A stretch of 64,000 bases of DNA, taken from Neodontobutis hainanensis (lineage: Eukaryota > Chordata > Actinopteri > Gobiiformes > Odontobutidae). The notes under the pieces are model-generated. The model searched no databases. It was given only the letters and a program-made list of their open reading frames with translations, and had not been told where the DNA came from. The translations under genes and the position numbers were made by a program. Positions 49,676-61,808 of the stretch are shown here, one piece after another; positions within the stretch are counted from its first letter, which is position 1; each line of letters opens with the position of its first letter. The DNA lies in contig JALDNG010000016.1 of NCBI GenBank assembly GCA_024349245.1, positions 124,001 to 188,000 on the forward strand, given 5' to 3'.

Positions 49676-50005
49676 CATCATGCTCCAGCTCCGGCTCCAT
49701 GCCATCTCTCCCGCACTCACCCCCACCTGCACCCCTTCACACACATGCACCTCAACACCCACCTGCACCAACACTCCCACCCTCACCAGCAGCCGCGACC
49801 CTACCCCCTGCACCTCACCTACCCCCACCCACAGCAGCACCCTGACATTAGCCCCCCACCCACACACTCCCACACACCCACGCCCTGGGATTCCCCGCCG
49901 CCTATTCCCCCTCGCTGGACCATGCCGCCAACGCCACCGCCACAGAGGGTCAGCTTCTATCAGAGAGCCTTTGCACACTGCACCATCATGGAGATATCAG
50001 TGTAG
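49676..50005 (+). other. C-rich lrit1 3' UTR start, open in the lrit1 frame
   Basis: After the TGA, 109 further codons stay open in the same frame until TAG at 50003-50005. The first two thirds are G-poor CACC-type repeats giving a His/Pro/Thr-rich translation. The end is less repetitive (PPQRVSFYQRAFAHC). Another frame is also open here, so composition alone may explain it. Confidence 0.45.
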
Positions 50006-51268
50006 GTAATAACGGACGGCCAGACATTATTAGGTATCTGATCAAAAGTTTATACTCGCTATAGTTTGTAGTTTTGACACAGTTTTATTCATTAATATCA
50101 GATGCTGGATGCATATTAACAAAGCATCAACACTGTCAACTGCACAAGAGTAGATCACTACTCCATCCAGTGGTACACAGTGAAATAACACAAAATGCAG
50201 GATAGGACTTTTTATTTACTCTGTTGAAAGGTCATCAAAAACAATGTTTAAAAGCAATTATAATTATTAACTTACTTATTAAGTTATTATTGTGAATTTT
50301 CAGTATATTTTATATAAAAAATAAAAAAAACAACAAAAGAAAAAACAGGATGGTTTAATTCAAATTCAGTCAGTTTTATAACTTTATAAAGATTTATAAA
50401 TCACTATAGGTTTCAAAATATTTGTTACAAATACCGCCTGGCAGGACAAAATACCTGAAATTTGATTCTTTGTGTCAATATTTCCAAACTCTGTACAATT
50501 TTTGTGTGAATTTAAGAAGTTTATATATGACATAAATGAAAAATGAGAGAAATGCACTACTTACTTGTTCATTATCACAAACACATGTGTGCACTGAGGC
50601 CTAAGTGAACAGTATAAAAAAGCTTGTAAGAGACAGTGGCAGTTGTGTTTAATAGTTTCTGCATGGCCCAGCGGATAGTCCTTTGACTGCTCTTCTGATG
50701 TAAAGGGAACTCAAACTGTGTTTGTCACATATGTACGTGTATGATTTGTAAACAATCTGTGGATATACACATTCATATCATTAATCTGTGCCTCTGAATA
50801 TATCTGTCATACGTTCACAGAGGAGATTTGCACACAGGCATGGTGCCACACTCCTGGTGAACGGAGGAAAGCTGGAGCTGGAGACAAGTCCAGAAAGGAC
50901 TGAACAATGACACAGTGTAAATAGGACTGAAATAAAATGTTAAGCTCTTTTTATTCCTAAAAAAACCCCAATAAACCATCTCCATGTCCATGTTTTGTGG
51001 CACCCACAAGCATCACTAACCCAGTTTATCACTTCTATTTATATACTTACACGGACATACATTGGATTAAGTCAAATAAAGTTTTATATTTACATATCCT
51101 CTCTTTTGTAAGGTGTGTTTTAATATGTCTAATCTTACAAATGTCTTGGAGTTTGTGTTTTACATAAGAATGATTTAGTGGGTCAGGGCTGTTGACGGAC
51201 ACCGCTGAGTGTTAATCATGATCTGTGTAGAGAATTAGAGGCCACTTCTTTGGTACTGGGCACGTCAT

Positions 51269-51274
51269 GGATTA
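51269..51274 (+). promoter_or_regulatory. Crx/Otx-type GGATTA core upstream of lrit2
   Basis: GGATTA lies 85 bp before the lrit2 ATG. This is the reverse of the TAATCC core bound by photoreceptor homeodomain factors. Such 6-mers are frequent by chance, so position is the only support. Confidence 0.25.
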
Positions 51275-51358
51275 AGTGTAATAGGCTTCTCTCATCCGTC
51301 GTGGTCAACACGTCCAGAGCATGAATGTAGTCCCAAACTTTAGGCTTTTTGTTGGACT

Positions 51359-52083
51359 ATGGACATATTGGGTTATCTTTTAGTGATATCTTTGTGTCAC
51401 AACCGCGCGTATGCGCTGTATTCTCAATGCCTACGTGGGTGCAGCTGTGTAGTGGACCGTCATGGAAGGTAAGGCCTGCTTTTTTAACCATCAGGTATTT
51501 TTAAGCCTTGTCACTGTGTCAGTAGGGGATGGAACACATAGGAGCTTATGGCAAAATGGAGTTAGGGTTAAAGTCAAGATTTAGTGTTGTGATGGGGTTT
51601 GTGATTTCTTTGACACTTAAAGCTGAAAAACAACTAGGTTGATAAATAGAAATTAAAATAGAGTTAAGTTGTGTATTTGAAAAATGTACGGTGGAGAATC
51701 AATATATTAAAGGATTATGTATTTCACCACTATTATTTTTACTTTCATGTGAAGAGTGTTGGGACAATATTTTTTGTCCTTTCTGTGACATGACTGACTA
51801 ATTAATAGCCCACTGTCTGGACAATGCACAGTACAGTAAGTAATACTATGTTGGGCATCTGATACTCTACATGTCCAAGAGCTTAAATAAAACATGCTTG
51901 GGTTTAATTAAATACAACACAATTTTACCTATATCTAGAGCACCAAGTCACAACTAAATTGTCTCAAGATTCTTTAGCGCGCAACCCAACAATCCTCCAT
52001 GTGCAAGCACTTGGCGACAGTGGCAAGTAAAAACTGCCTTGAGCAGACAGAGGTTCTGGGTGGGTGGCAGTCTGAGGGTTGAA

Positions 52084-52134
<51 letters not shown>

Positions 52135-55065
52135 ATACATGTTTCCTGTTATCCTAAACAGAATATTGCAAGTTTTTTTTAATTGTGTGTTATTGCCTAA
52201 AGCTCTATAAATCCCCATGGAAGGTTCCTTAATTCCTGTTTCTACAGTTGTCTAAACAAAAATGCACTAGAAAACTCCAGCATTTTTCTTTAACACAATT
52301 CTGCATGAGAGCTTTGAACATTTAGGTAAAAAATTTTTCTATGGACTATTTCTTAAAAGTTAATTATTTTGAGCCAAATTTAATAATCTAAAATAAAGCT
52401 ACAGTAATATCTAAATTAAAACTTAACTTGAGGATTTGGCCACTATAGTGCATTTAAGATACAGTGATCGACTGCTAGCCTTAACATAATATCCTTTTGT
52501 GCTAGGTCTCTCACTTGTATGGAGGAGAGTCTGTTCAGGGCCATACCAGGGGATCTGCCAGAGGATGTGACCAAAATTCGCATCGAGAAGTCCCACTTCA
52601 CTGAGATCCCACGTGGTGCTTTCTCCAGAACAACAGCGTTAGAAAACCTATGGTTAAACTTCAATGACATCACTCTCATCAACTCCAAAGGCCTGGAGGG
52701 GTTAGTCAATCTGACCGAGCTGCGTCTCCAGGGCAACAAGTTACGCTCAGTACCATGGACAGCGTTCGAGGACACCCCGGCCTTGAAGATCCTCGACCTG
52801 AAGCACAACCTGCTGGATGTTCTGTCCGAGCACACTTTGAAATATCTGCCGGGTCTGACTTACTTAGACTTATCCTTCAATCAGCTTACGGTCATATCCA
52901 AAGAGGTCTTCCTAAACTGGCCATTGTACCAGAAGCTGCAGAGCCAGGAGGTGAGCGGGCTGGGGCCCAATGTGGTGCTGGCACTCCACAACAACCTATG
53001 GCTGTGCGACTGTCGCCTCAAAGGCTTTGTGGAGTTCATCCGCTCCTTAAGCCCCCCCATTATTCTGATGAACTCCTACTTGACCTGCTCAGGGCCGGAC
53101 TTTAAACAAGGCAAGTTCTTCCATGAGATAGAACTGTTCTCCTGTATAAGGCCCATGGTCAGCACTCCTACAGTCAACATGAGTGCCCCTCAGGGTTCCA
53201 ACGCCACCCTCCAGTGCCTCGCCAAGGCCCGGCCTCAGCCGTCGGTGTGGTGGACATATGGGCTCAAGATAATCAGAGGATTTCATGGTGAGAGTGTATC
53301 AGTCCCACCCATCACAGGGCACATCTTACAATAAATTAGATGCTTTAATCGCAGAGGCTGACCCTCCTCCAGCTGACTGCAGAGTGACGGATAAAGCTGT
53401 GCATCTACATTTATTGGCCCAGAGTGAAAATCAGAGCTGAGTGTTAGCCTGCACACTCGATTAAGAATGTGTGAGATTAAAGTGGGCCGTGGTCTACCTA
53501 ACGTCAGCAGGATGTGGCAAACCTGGTAAAAGGTCACTCAGCTTGACCTTTCACAACAACCTTTTCCAGATCTCTCTATACGATCAAGAACTAGCTTGAC
53601 CTTTCCAATTATTCCCCCCTGTTGAAACCATTCAATCTTTTTTTTATAAGTCAGACCGGCTCTATGCAATGCTTTATTTCTCTGAGTGGTTGTATGTTTT
53701 TCCAATTGTGTTGGCCCAAAGGTAGTCTATTCTGTTTATGTTGGTACTGCCCCCTGAAATCTGATCAGTAAAGAATTATAATCTAATTAAATCTATCTAA
53801 TTAAAAAGAACAAGGATGGCTGGCCATACATTTTGATCTAAACTCAACAGAACCAAGGCCTTAGTCACCTATTTGAGGATGTATGTATGAAACATTATGA
53901 CAAGAAAGAAATATTTGTGTTTGAGTGATCAGTGAAGCTCTGTTAAGAACATACCAGTCCATTTAAACAATATTTTAATAAACCATTAATATAGAAAAAT
54001 ATAGATCTCTTTTATGCAATTAAATTTTCTGTTTTATTTGTAAGACATTTATATTATATTATATTTATTATATAGCGCTTTAATCAAAAAAGCTGTCAGA
54101 GTAAGATACATATAATATTATTATGGCCTTGTGAGGAACAGTGTTTATCTCATTGGTTCTAGGAAATTGTGTATGCCTCTCTTTAAACACATTATAGTTG
54201 AATGTTCCTGTTTTTTGGCTCAGCATTAGTCATATCGAGATGTTTTGTTTGTGCAGAGTCACATGAGAGAGTGGATGAAGACACCATCAGGTCCTTCCTG
54301 GTGATCCCATCCCTCCATGCGGCCGATCGGGGGGTCTACACCTGCACCGCGCTCAACTTCATGGGAAACTCCTCGGCCAGCATCTTGCTTGACGTCCAGA
54401 CTCCTGATGGGTCCCAGTCGGATCTCCAGCCTGGAGTTGTGGCCCCAGCTGTGTCCGGAGAGGAGAATGTGTACATCGACATACGCATCGCCAAACAGAC
54501 TGTGCGTGGCATCTCCATCGAGTGGTATGCTGCCTTAGAACGTCCAGAAGAAACCTGGTTCACCATCCACTTTGGCCGCACCAATGAGAAAAAAGAAGCC
54601 ATTTTTATTGGCCCTGGCATCAACTCATACACTGTTAATGATCTCCTGCCTGCTACCAAATACGAAATCTGTGTAACCCTTAAGAACCAACCCCCACGAC
54701 CCGGCCAGTGCATTGTGTTTGTAACAGGAAGTGACATCACGGAGATGGAACAGAGAGAGAAGCTGATTCACATTGTGGTGATAGTGTTGGCCATGATGCT
54801 GGCCGTGCCTATCGGCATGTACGCCTGCACCACGGACACTAAGTTTGCCTGTCTCGAAGGAATCCTGAACTCCTGGAAGAACAGACGAAGGGAAAACAGC
54901 GCACTCAGCATGGAATGCGAGAGACAAGGCACCTTCGACAGTCTGCAGGCTGCCAGCGACGAAGGCCTGGTCAATAAAGACTCAGGTGAGGATAGGAAGG
55001 TGAGGAGGAGGTCAGAGGACAGGCCGCATAAAGGCCAGAGCAGACTCACCGCGCAACTTTACTAA
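51359..55065 (+). CDS. lrit2: LRIT2: leucine-rich repeat, Ig-like and transmembrane domain protein 2
   Basis: Retina-associated membrane protein, paralogue of LRIT1. Three exons join in phase: 51359-51468, 52506-53287 and 54257-55065, giving 566 aa (human about 550). The first exon is short: ATG at 51359 starts a signal peptide (MDILGYLLVISLC) followed by the N-cap cysteines (CLRGCSC). Its donor is GTAAGG and it joins SLTCMEES in exon 2. Exon 2 holds the leucine-rich repeats (LENLWLNFNDITLI, LTELRLQGNKLRSVPW, LTYLDLSFNQLTVIS), the C-cap (NNLWLCDCRLKGF) and the start of the Ig domain (SNATLQCLAKARPQPSVWW). Exon 3 completes it (GVYTCTALNFMGNSSAS), then an FN3 domain (IDIRIAKQTVRGISIEW to TKYEICVTLKNQPPRPGQC), a membrane segment (LIHIVVIVLAMMLAVPIGMY) and a charged tail. 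It is tandem with lrit1 and converges on cdhr1, as in mammals. Confidence 0.94.
52083..52131. repeat. (ATT)n microsatellite in lrit2 intron 1
   Basis: About 16 uninterrupted ATT units. Confidence 0.95.
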
Positions 55066-57050
55066 ACCACTACTACTAAACATTTGTCATTAATGGTACT
55101 TCATCAACTTCAGTAGATAAATATTAGATATTAAAATTATTGTTATAAGTCTTGCTTTTGCTTTTTTGCCAAAACTTTGTGATAAAGAACTAGGCCTAGA
55201 CTAAGACTTGTACATTGCATTGTTGTCTCAAAAGGTCTCAGACATGCCATTTCAGGTTTCATTTTTGTTCAGGTTGGGTAAAGATGTTTTTACAGTTGCA
55301 AAAAAAGCTCCAAAACACTGTGCAGTGTTGACAGACATTTTACAAAGGAGCCCATACTGACTTAATGCTATCTCTTCCTCTGTTCTAGGCCGGGGAGTGT
55401 GTTGCAAAAGTCTGAATAATGGATCATAGGTCAAGGCTGGAAGGATTTGCTCCTGTGTAGAGAATTAGCTGTAGTGTGATCTAGGACAAGCTTTAATTAA
55501 CACACACTCTGACCTTATCTTTACATAAATAACACGGTCTGACATACTTTCTGTGGCACTCAAAACACAGTTTCTGTATCAAACTGTCAGTGTTTCAATG
55601 GGTAACAAAAGTTTTTATTGCCCAACGTCATTTCTATGATTTAACATGCAAAAAAAATGTAAAGTGTAAAATCTAAATGGACTATGAATGTGTATCTGTT
55701 TTTGTTGTGTCTCAATGACCCTAACCCTAAAAAATTAACAACAAAAAACAAAACCAGCGTCGCCTTTTAGAAATAATTGTTGTGTTGGCTATAGTGGCTA
55801 ATAATAAATTAAAATGTTTAAATAATTTTGTATTTTTCTTTTTAATTAAAGAGGCAGTTACCCACCCCACATAAACATACTAATACATTAAATACATTAG
55901 ATCAAATTGAAGTGTGTATAAATGCATTGCCAATAATTGTGTGCATTTATTTACCCTGTCCCCTGTGTTGTGATACAAATGAAACCCAAAGTTCCCCTGT
56001 ATGGATTGTTTAGGTTTTATTAACTAAAAACTCTGGGTTTATAACACCATCCCTGTGTAAACAAACTGCAACACAATTTTTGCTGTTTGGGGAACATTTG
56101 TTTTTGTGTAAATGATCTTATTAAAAAAGGAGCAACTCTCATTTCAGTCGGATTTTTCAAAAGTCCTTATGCCTAAACAAGGTCATGCTTTTTTCACAGA
56201 TCATTCTTATAATAACAGGCTCTTATGTGATTTGACAGTCTCTCTTTGTTAAAACAAGAAATGTATTTTGTTTCAACAATGCTTTGCAACTATCTTCAGT
56301 CTTCCACTCATAATGATATCTTTATTACATTCTTATTAAGCCTTTATGAACAAGTAGTTTCACGTGGATTTGATTGTCTGTGAGTTTTTGTTTCCATCCA
56401 TGATAGATGCTGCAAACATTACACAAAGCCTCTATATCAGTGCTGTACATTAACAGCAACATATGCTTAAGCCGCTCTGCGTCACTGCACACGTCACATC
56501 ATGTGCACACACGTGTCCCTCAGCCTCTCGGCTGACCAACAATGGACAGATGGCCCTCCAGATACGCTCGGGCCTGATGACATTGTTATTTTGACATAAT
56601 ACCCAAACACTGGCCTGCTTTGTACTATCTTTCCTGATCCCCCTCATGTGTGGTCGGCAGTGATCAGATCGGTTCAGCTCAGTAAGGGTCAAATTGAAGA
56701 TGAGGGTTTTATTGTGGGCTGACTGGGAGTGGCACTTTTTCTGAAGCAAGGCCACATCTGCTTTGCCGCTTGTTGACATGTGTTTGTATGATTTGTTGTG
56801 GGGGGGATTGATGCTGATCTTTGTTGTAATCCTTCTGTGTTGGACAATGTCCGTTCTGTCACTGCAATTGTAACTATATCCCTGACAACATTACACGATG
56901 CATGATTGGCATTTTGATATCCAACCAGCAGATAGATTTGTTGCAGTAATATGGCTTCATTGTTTATAATATATAACAAAATGACAGATTCAACAATATG
57001 TGAAAAAACTTTTGGTGTATAAGGTAATGTTTATGGTGGACTAATTCACA
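55066..57050. other. lrit2 3' flank
   Basis: AT-rich DNA with no exon seen. It presumably starts with the lrit2 3' UTR. The less AT-rich block at 56440-56700 carries nothing I can name. Confidence 0.35.
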
Positions 57051-57051
57051 T

Positions 57052-57284
57052 GGGCGGCAGTAGCTCAGTGGGTAGAGCGGTCGTCCTTCAAAACGGAAGG
57101 TAGGCTGTTCGATTCCCGCTCTCCCCACAGTTCATACTGTCGTTGTGTCCTTGGGCAAGCCACTTAACTCTCCTTGCCTCCAGTGGCTGTAACACTGGTA
57201 ATTACTGTAGAACAATGTAAGTTGCTTTGGATAAAAGCGTCTGCTAAATGAATAAATGTAAATGTAAATGTAAATGTAAATGTA
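57052..57284 (+). repeat. SINE with L2-like tail, near full-length copy
   Basis: Starts GGGCGGCAGTAGCTCAGTGG (tRNA box A region) and has a box-B-like GTTCGATTCCCGC. The shared body follows (CAGTGGCTGTAACACTGG), then GTTGCTTTGGATAAAAGCG and five TAAATG units. It is the most complete of the three copies. The tail matches the 3' end of the LINE at 43930-43985. Confidence 0.88.
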
Positions 57285-60200
57285 ACATAAAATAACTTCA
57301 TTCATCCACAAGAGGAAGGTGTATATAAATATAAACAAGTTGATTCTGACTTTATCTTCCACAGGTTGTAGAGTCCTAAGGCAGTCGGGATGAAGGAGTT
57401 CTTGTGTTGTTTTGTTCTGCAGCTCTCGGATTTCAGACGTCCAATGGCTGCTCCCTGTTGTTCAAAAGCCCAATGCAGGGGGTGGTCCGTGTTGTTCAGT
57501 ATAGCATCCATTTGTTGCTCCACTGCTTCAACCACCACATGTGAGAACTCTCTTGGTCTGTTCAGTTCCATACCCTGACAACAGATTGGCTCTTTAACTG
57601 TAACAAGAATAGAGTTCACAGATGAGTCTGAAATGCTGATGTTAAGTAGGACTCAGTGAAATGTAGTTCTAGTCCATCTTATTTGTGAAGGAGTTCACAT
57701 TTCCCATTGTTGACTGATGTGTGTTGTTCAACTGTATACTGCAACATTTTTATAATGCACATTCAATTCTTTCTTTTAACAATTGGACTCAAAAGTCTAA
57801 ATGAAAAACATACACAGTTGACTTTTATTTTAATTTTTTTGAGTCATGCATCTCATCTTAGTGTCCATTCAGTAAAGCATCATTGCTCCCTGCAACTTTC
57901 AACTCTGTAATCCTCTATCAAACAGCTCAGTAATCCCGGCGGCCTTTTACATGGCATAATGCATCATCATTTGGACTGCCCACTTATATTCCCTCATTTC
58001 ACTTCTGGGTATTAACAATCTGAAACACCGCGGACTGTATCAAAGTAAGTGTGGGGAAATAAAGGACATTTTATAATGACACTCTAAAACGTGTTTTTTT
58101 TTTTTTTTTTTTTTGCATAAGTAGCATCTCTCTAATCTGACTGATTAGAGCATGAAGCAGTCATTTTTTCAGACGGTCAAATAAAAGATAATCCCCAAAG
58201 TCCTCTCTGCGTCATCATAACTGGCAGAAATGTGCCAACGGAGGCTGCACAAAGTTCAGTGCCAGTCACACACATCTTCACAGGCCAGACCACTAGATAA
58301 TAGGGCAGATGGACTTTGGTTTGGCGCCATGCATGCAATATTGCACAAAGATGAACAAATTGGTCCTTGGATTAGTGTGGGTAATCTGCAAATTTGTCAT
58401 GTTTTATGTAACTTTGGAATGGGGAGCATGTTTTTGCAGATGTCTACACAAATGCCCAGCGGCTGGGACAGTGTAACCTCATAATTAGTTGAGCTCACAT
58501 TGACACTGGACCTAAAGGTTAAGGCAGTGGGACATGGACAGACTGCTCCATGTATTTTAAGGCATGACCTCATGTCTTGCCTTTGATTAAAATGAAGAGA
58601 GTACAGTATGTTACACTACGTTCCAAGAGGCCAAGCTAGAGGTATAGCTCCATTATGCTGCAAAAAAACTTTCCAAAAGTCAAGGAAATTGTCTATTCCA
58701 AAATTGTTGCAATGAGTATTGTAGGGCTAAAAAAAAAGATACAAGACAAAACTCTTTTTTAAAAAAATGGACAAAGCATTGTGTCTTATAAGAGGATTAG
58801 AAAAGACAGGAATAAAAGAGTGTGTCTGTTTTTTTTTTCTAAGCTTTCAGAAATTCAGAACGCTGCACCAAAAGCTGGTATGGTTTGCCTTTTCCTGTAC
58901 CATAACCAAAACTAATCTGTAGATTTTTGACAGTAGAATACTTTAATATAATGTTCCTTTAGTTTTATGTTTTCAACCTGCAAAAATATGTTTAAGTCTA
59001 TGTAACCTTTTAATAATACAAAAATGATGCTATTTTTATGTGCAGTATACAGTATAGTGTGATGTGAGATGTTTTATTTGACCTTGCAGGACACTGATGT
59101 GCTCTGATATATGACTGTGTCTTTGGCTTGGCCCCACAAATTCGTCTGTTATCAATGGATTGAGGATGGATTTGACTTTCCAAATATAGCTCCAGTTTAC
59201 CATTTTATACTATTTTATGTAATTAGCATCAAAACAGATTATAATCTAAGGTTGGAAGGCTGCTGGTTACTGAGAGATTATTGTAATTCCATCAATACAA
59301 AACAATATTTCCTATTCATAGATCATATCTTATACAAATCCACTCACGGATTTTGTGCCAGCATAGCCGCAAACAGCTTCACCAGATATTCTAAAGGGTT
59401 TTCTTTGTAAATCACGCACTGTATATAGGTTTTTTATCAGTTATAGCAACTACTAACATTTTTGTTTTTTTGTTTTTTTGTTGTGCTACAAGAGTGTAGG
59501 AATCTTTTACCTTCTATGAATCCAAATATGCACAAGTATCTTACTTGCCTTCTCTATTCTAATTTAACCTCTTCCTCTCCATTAGGTGACAGTAGAGAGC
59601 ACATTCGGGGTCGTTAAGGAGGTGTTAATCTTTGGTCTTTTAACTGGTGACAGCAAACTGTTCTTTCTGTCCGTCCTGTATGTGTGACTCATACAATAAT
59701 CCAATCAGTGATGGTATAAGGGACCTTCTACAGTCATTGAATCCAATAAAGCACTCGTGCAGTGGCTGTGGACCTCACTTTGTCACGTCACATCAATGTT
59801 AAATGACAATGACTGAGAGCAACATACCCTCCCAATCACAGACAGCTATGCCCACACCAACAGTAAATAACCCACACATACTGTACAAATACAGTTGACC
59901 TGTGCAGATGGAGTACAGGCCCTCCTCCAAAAGCGCTCATCTCACCTCCGTGGGGCTGATCTCTTTGGTCTGTTCAAGTGTCAAGAAAATCTCTGGTAAC
60001 GAGCTTGGGTTGATCCAAAATAAAACAAATTCTGAATGAGTTCTTGACATGGACACTGTTCAAGTCGCGGCTCTGTCAGTAAATACTGCTCAGATCAGGA
60101 GATGTTTTTTTTTTTTCAGTTTTAGATTTAAAAAAACAGTTGAATGTCAGTGATGTTTGATGAAGTGCATTACTTCCTTTTAAACAATGCAAGACAAGAA

Positions 60201-60760
60201 TTCAACAGGTATTTACATTATTTCACCAAGGCATTTAAATACAGATGACTAAAACTGCAATAATAAAAAGAACAAATTAATTATTTTTTGAATGATTCTG
60301 AATAATACGTATTTCAAGACCCTTTGACTGTTAGCATGAGCTGAGGCTCAACGACAATAGAAATTGAGCCAGCTGCACCACATTTTAAATGGACTACAGA
60401 GCATTAGAAACCATAAAAATTACAAATCATGCATAAACAAATGGATTTGACAAATGGCAATGACTGAGAACATGTGTGTGCTGTCAGTGAGTGTGTAGAG
60501 CACAGTATCAAGTGCTTTAAATATGGAAGCATTAAGCAAACGCCAGCTAAAGGCTACAAGCTACAAGTCACTGGCTGCTTGTACAGAACAACAAATAGAA
60601 CATGGAGAACCGAGACTTGCTGTATACATGGATCATTTAAGGGCCTGTGCTTCCATTAAAGACTGTTAAACCAAGATAAGATTAGCATACACATTGTTTG
60701 TTTGGCAAATATTAGTCATCCGTGAAAAGGACTTCGTAAATGCTCAAGTAAACTGGTCAG
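57285..60760. other. Intergenic DNA between lrit2 and cdhr1
   Basis: No exon seen. Two TAATCC cores lie 23 bp apart at 57908 and 57931, and a poly-T run lies at about 58094-58112. The rest is AT-rich and unremarkable. Confidence 0.35.
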
Positions 60761-60924
60761 CAGAGGTGGGTAGAGTAGCCTAAAACTGTACTCAAGTAAG
60801 AGTAGCTTTACTTCTTCAAAAATCCAGTAAAAGTAAAAAGTATGGTGTAGTAAAACTACTCCTCAAAGTAAAGTTTTTTCAAAAAGTTACTTCAGTAAAT
60901 GGAACTCATTGGTACCCACCTCTG
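60761..60924. mobile_element. hAT-type MITE with perfect 8-bp target duplication
   Basis: Terminal inverted repeats CAGAGGTGGGTA (60761-60772) and TACCCACCTCTG (60913-60924) enclose 164 bp rich in AAGTAA-type motifs. The flanks are identical: CTGGTCAG at 60753-60760 and again at 60925-60932. An 8-bp duplication is the hallmark of hAT transposition. No transposase is encoded. It lies just past the cdhr1 3' end. Confidence 0.93.
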
Positions 60925-60981
60925 CTGGTCAGTGAGCTGAGTTTCTGTCCCACAAATACAAAAGTAATTTTAGAGATTGCC

Positions 60982-60987
60982 TTTATT
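60982..60987 (-). terminator. Candidate cdhr1 polyadenylation signal
   Basis: AATAAA on the minus strand, about 275 bp after the stop of the distal cdhr1 terminal exon. It is the nearest canonical hexamer found. Confidence 0.45.
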
Positions 60988-61259
60988 GATAGAGTAACAG
61001 TATAGGTAGACAGGAAACAGTGCAAGAGAGAGGTGGATGACATTGGGTTTCCCATTTACTTGCGTACTTGTGTATTTGCGTGTGCTCTACCAACTGTGCT
61101 TTTTAGTAATTAAAAAAATGTTTTTTGGTAACTAACTTTTGATAACTTGGGCCATCATAGAAAAAAATGAAAAATACCACTGCTTTTGTTGCCCAAGTGG
61201 GCATGTACAGTATCTTTTTGATCTACTATGGCAGTTTTAGTACATCCACACATACAGAA

Positions 61260-61808
61260 TTATTGATAGTTGATCCGTTTCTGCTCCAGTCTTAGCTTGA
61301 GCTCCGACACCAGTGCTTTGTTCACAGTGTCCTGTCTGGTCATGGCTGGTTTCTTTCTGGGCTTGGGCACCATTGACCCTGACACGGTGGGCACAGTCCA
61401 CTGCCTGTCTCTGGGGAAGCTGTTAAGGGAAGGAGGGGGCAGTGAAGGGGCACATGGTGGTGGCGGAGGGGGCCATATTCTCACCACGTTACTGATGTTG
61501 TTGTTATAGTTGGCGTTCTCTGCCACCACATCCCGTTCGGGCTCATGTTCTTCCTCTTCTGTTTTCTCCCCGTCTGGTTTCTTGAAGGGGCTGCTGAGCC
61601 AGGCCTGCTGTTGTTGTCGTCTTCTTCTGATGCGTCGATTGGGCAGGATCCGGTTGGACTTCTTGTTGCGCATGAAGATTATGGTGGAGATGATGACCGT
61701 GACTATGACCATGAGACATATGGCGCCACCGAGCATGCCTAGGATATGCATGGGCTTGTTTCTACTCTGCATTAAAATTGTCGACAATGGCCCCCCACTG
61801 AGTTTGGT
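61260..61808 (-). CDS. cdhr1: cdhr1 distal terminal exon (long tail form)
   Basis: Acceptor TTTTACAG just before 61808, 182 codons and TAA at 61260-61262. It encodes a short linker (TKLSGGPLSTILMQ), a membrane segment (GAICLMVIVTVIISTIIF), then a cytoplasmic tail of about 125 residues with basic, acidic and polyproline parts. It joins the exon ending at 63549 in phase. Confidence 0.88.
   Translation of the reverse strand, partial: TKLSGGPLSTILMQSRNKPMHILGMLGGAICLMVIVTVIISTIIFMRNKKSNRILPNRRIRRRRQQQQAWLSSPFKKPDGEKTEEEEHEPERDVVAENANYNNNISNVVRIWPPPPPPCAPSLPPPSLNSFPRDRQWTVPTVSGSMVPKPRKKPAMTRQDTVNKALVSELKLRLEQKRINYQ

Noticed and set aside
49644..50009. 121-codon Pro/Thr-rich frame overlapping the lrit1 end
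   Set aside because: It is out of frame with lrit1 and explained by G-poor CACC repeats. The in-frame alternative is reported as a weak finding instead.
57052..57130. tRNA gene
   Set aside because: Box A and B are present but the cloverleaf is degenerate, and the sequence continues into a SINE body and tail found in two other places.
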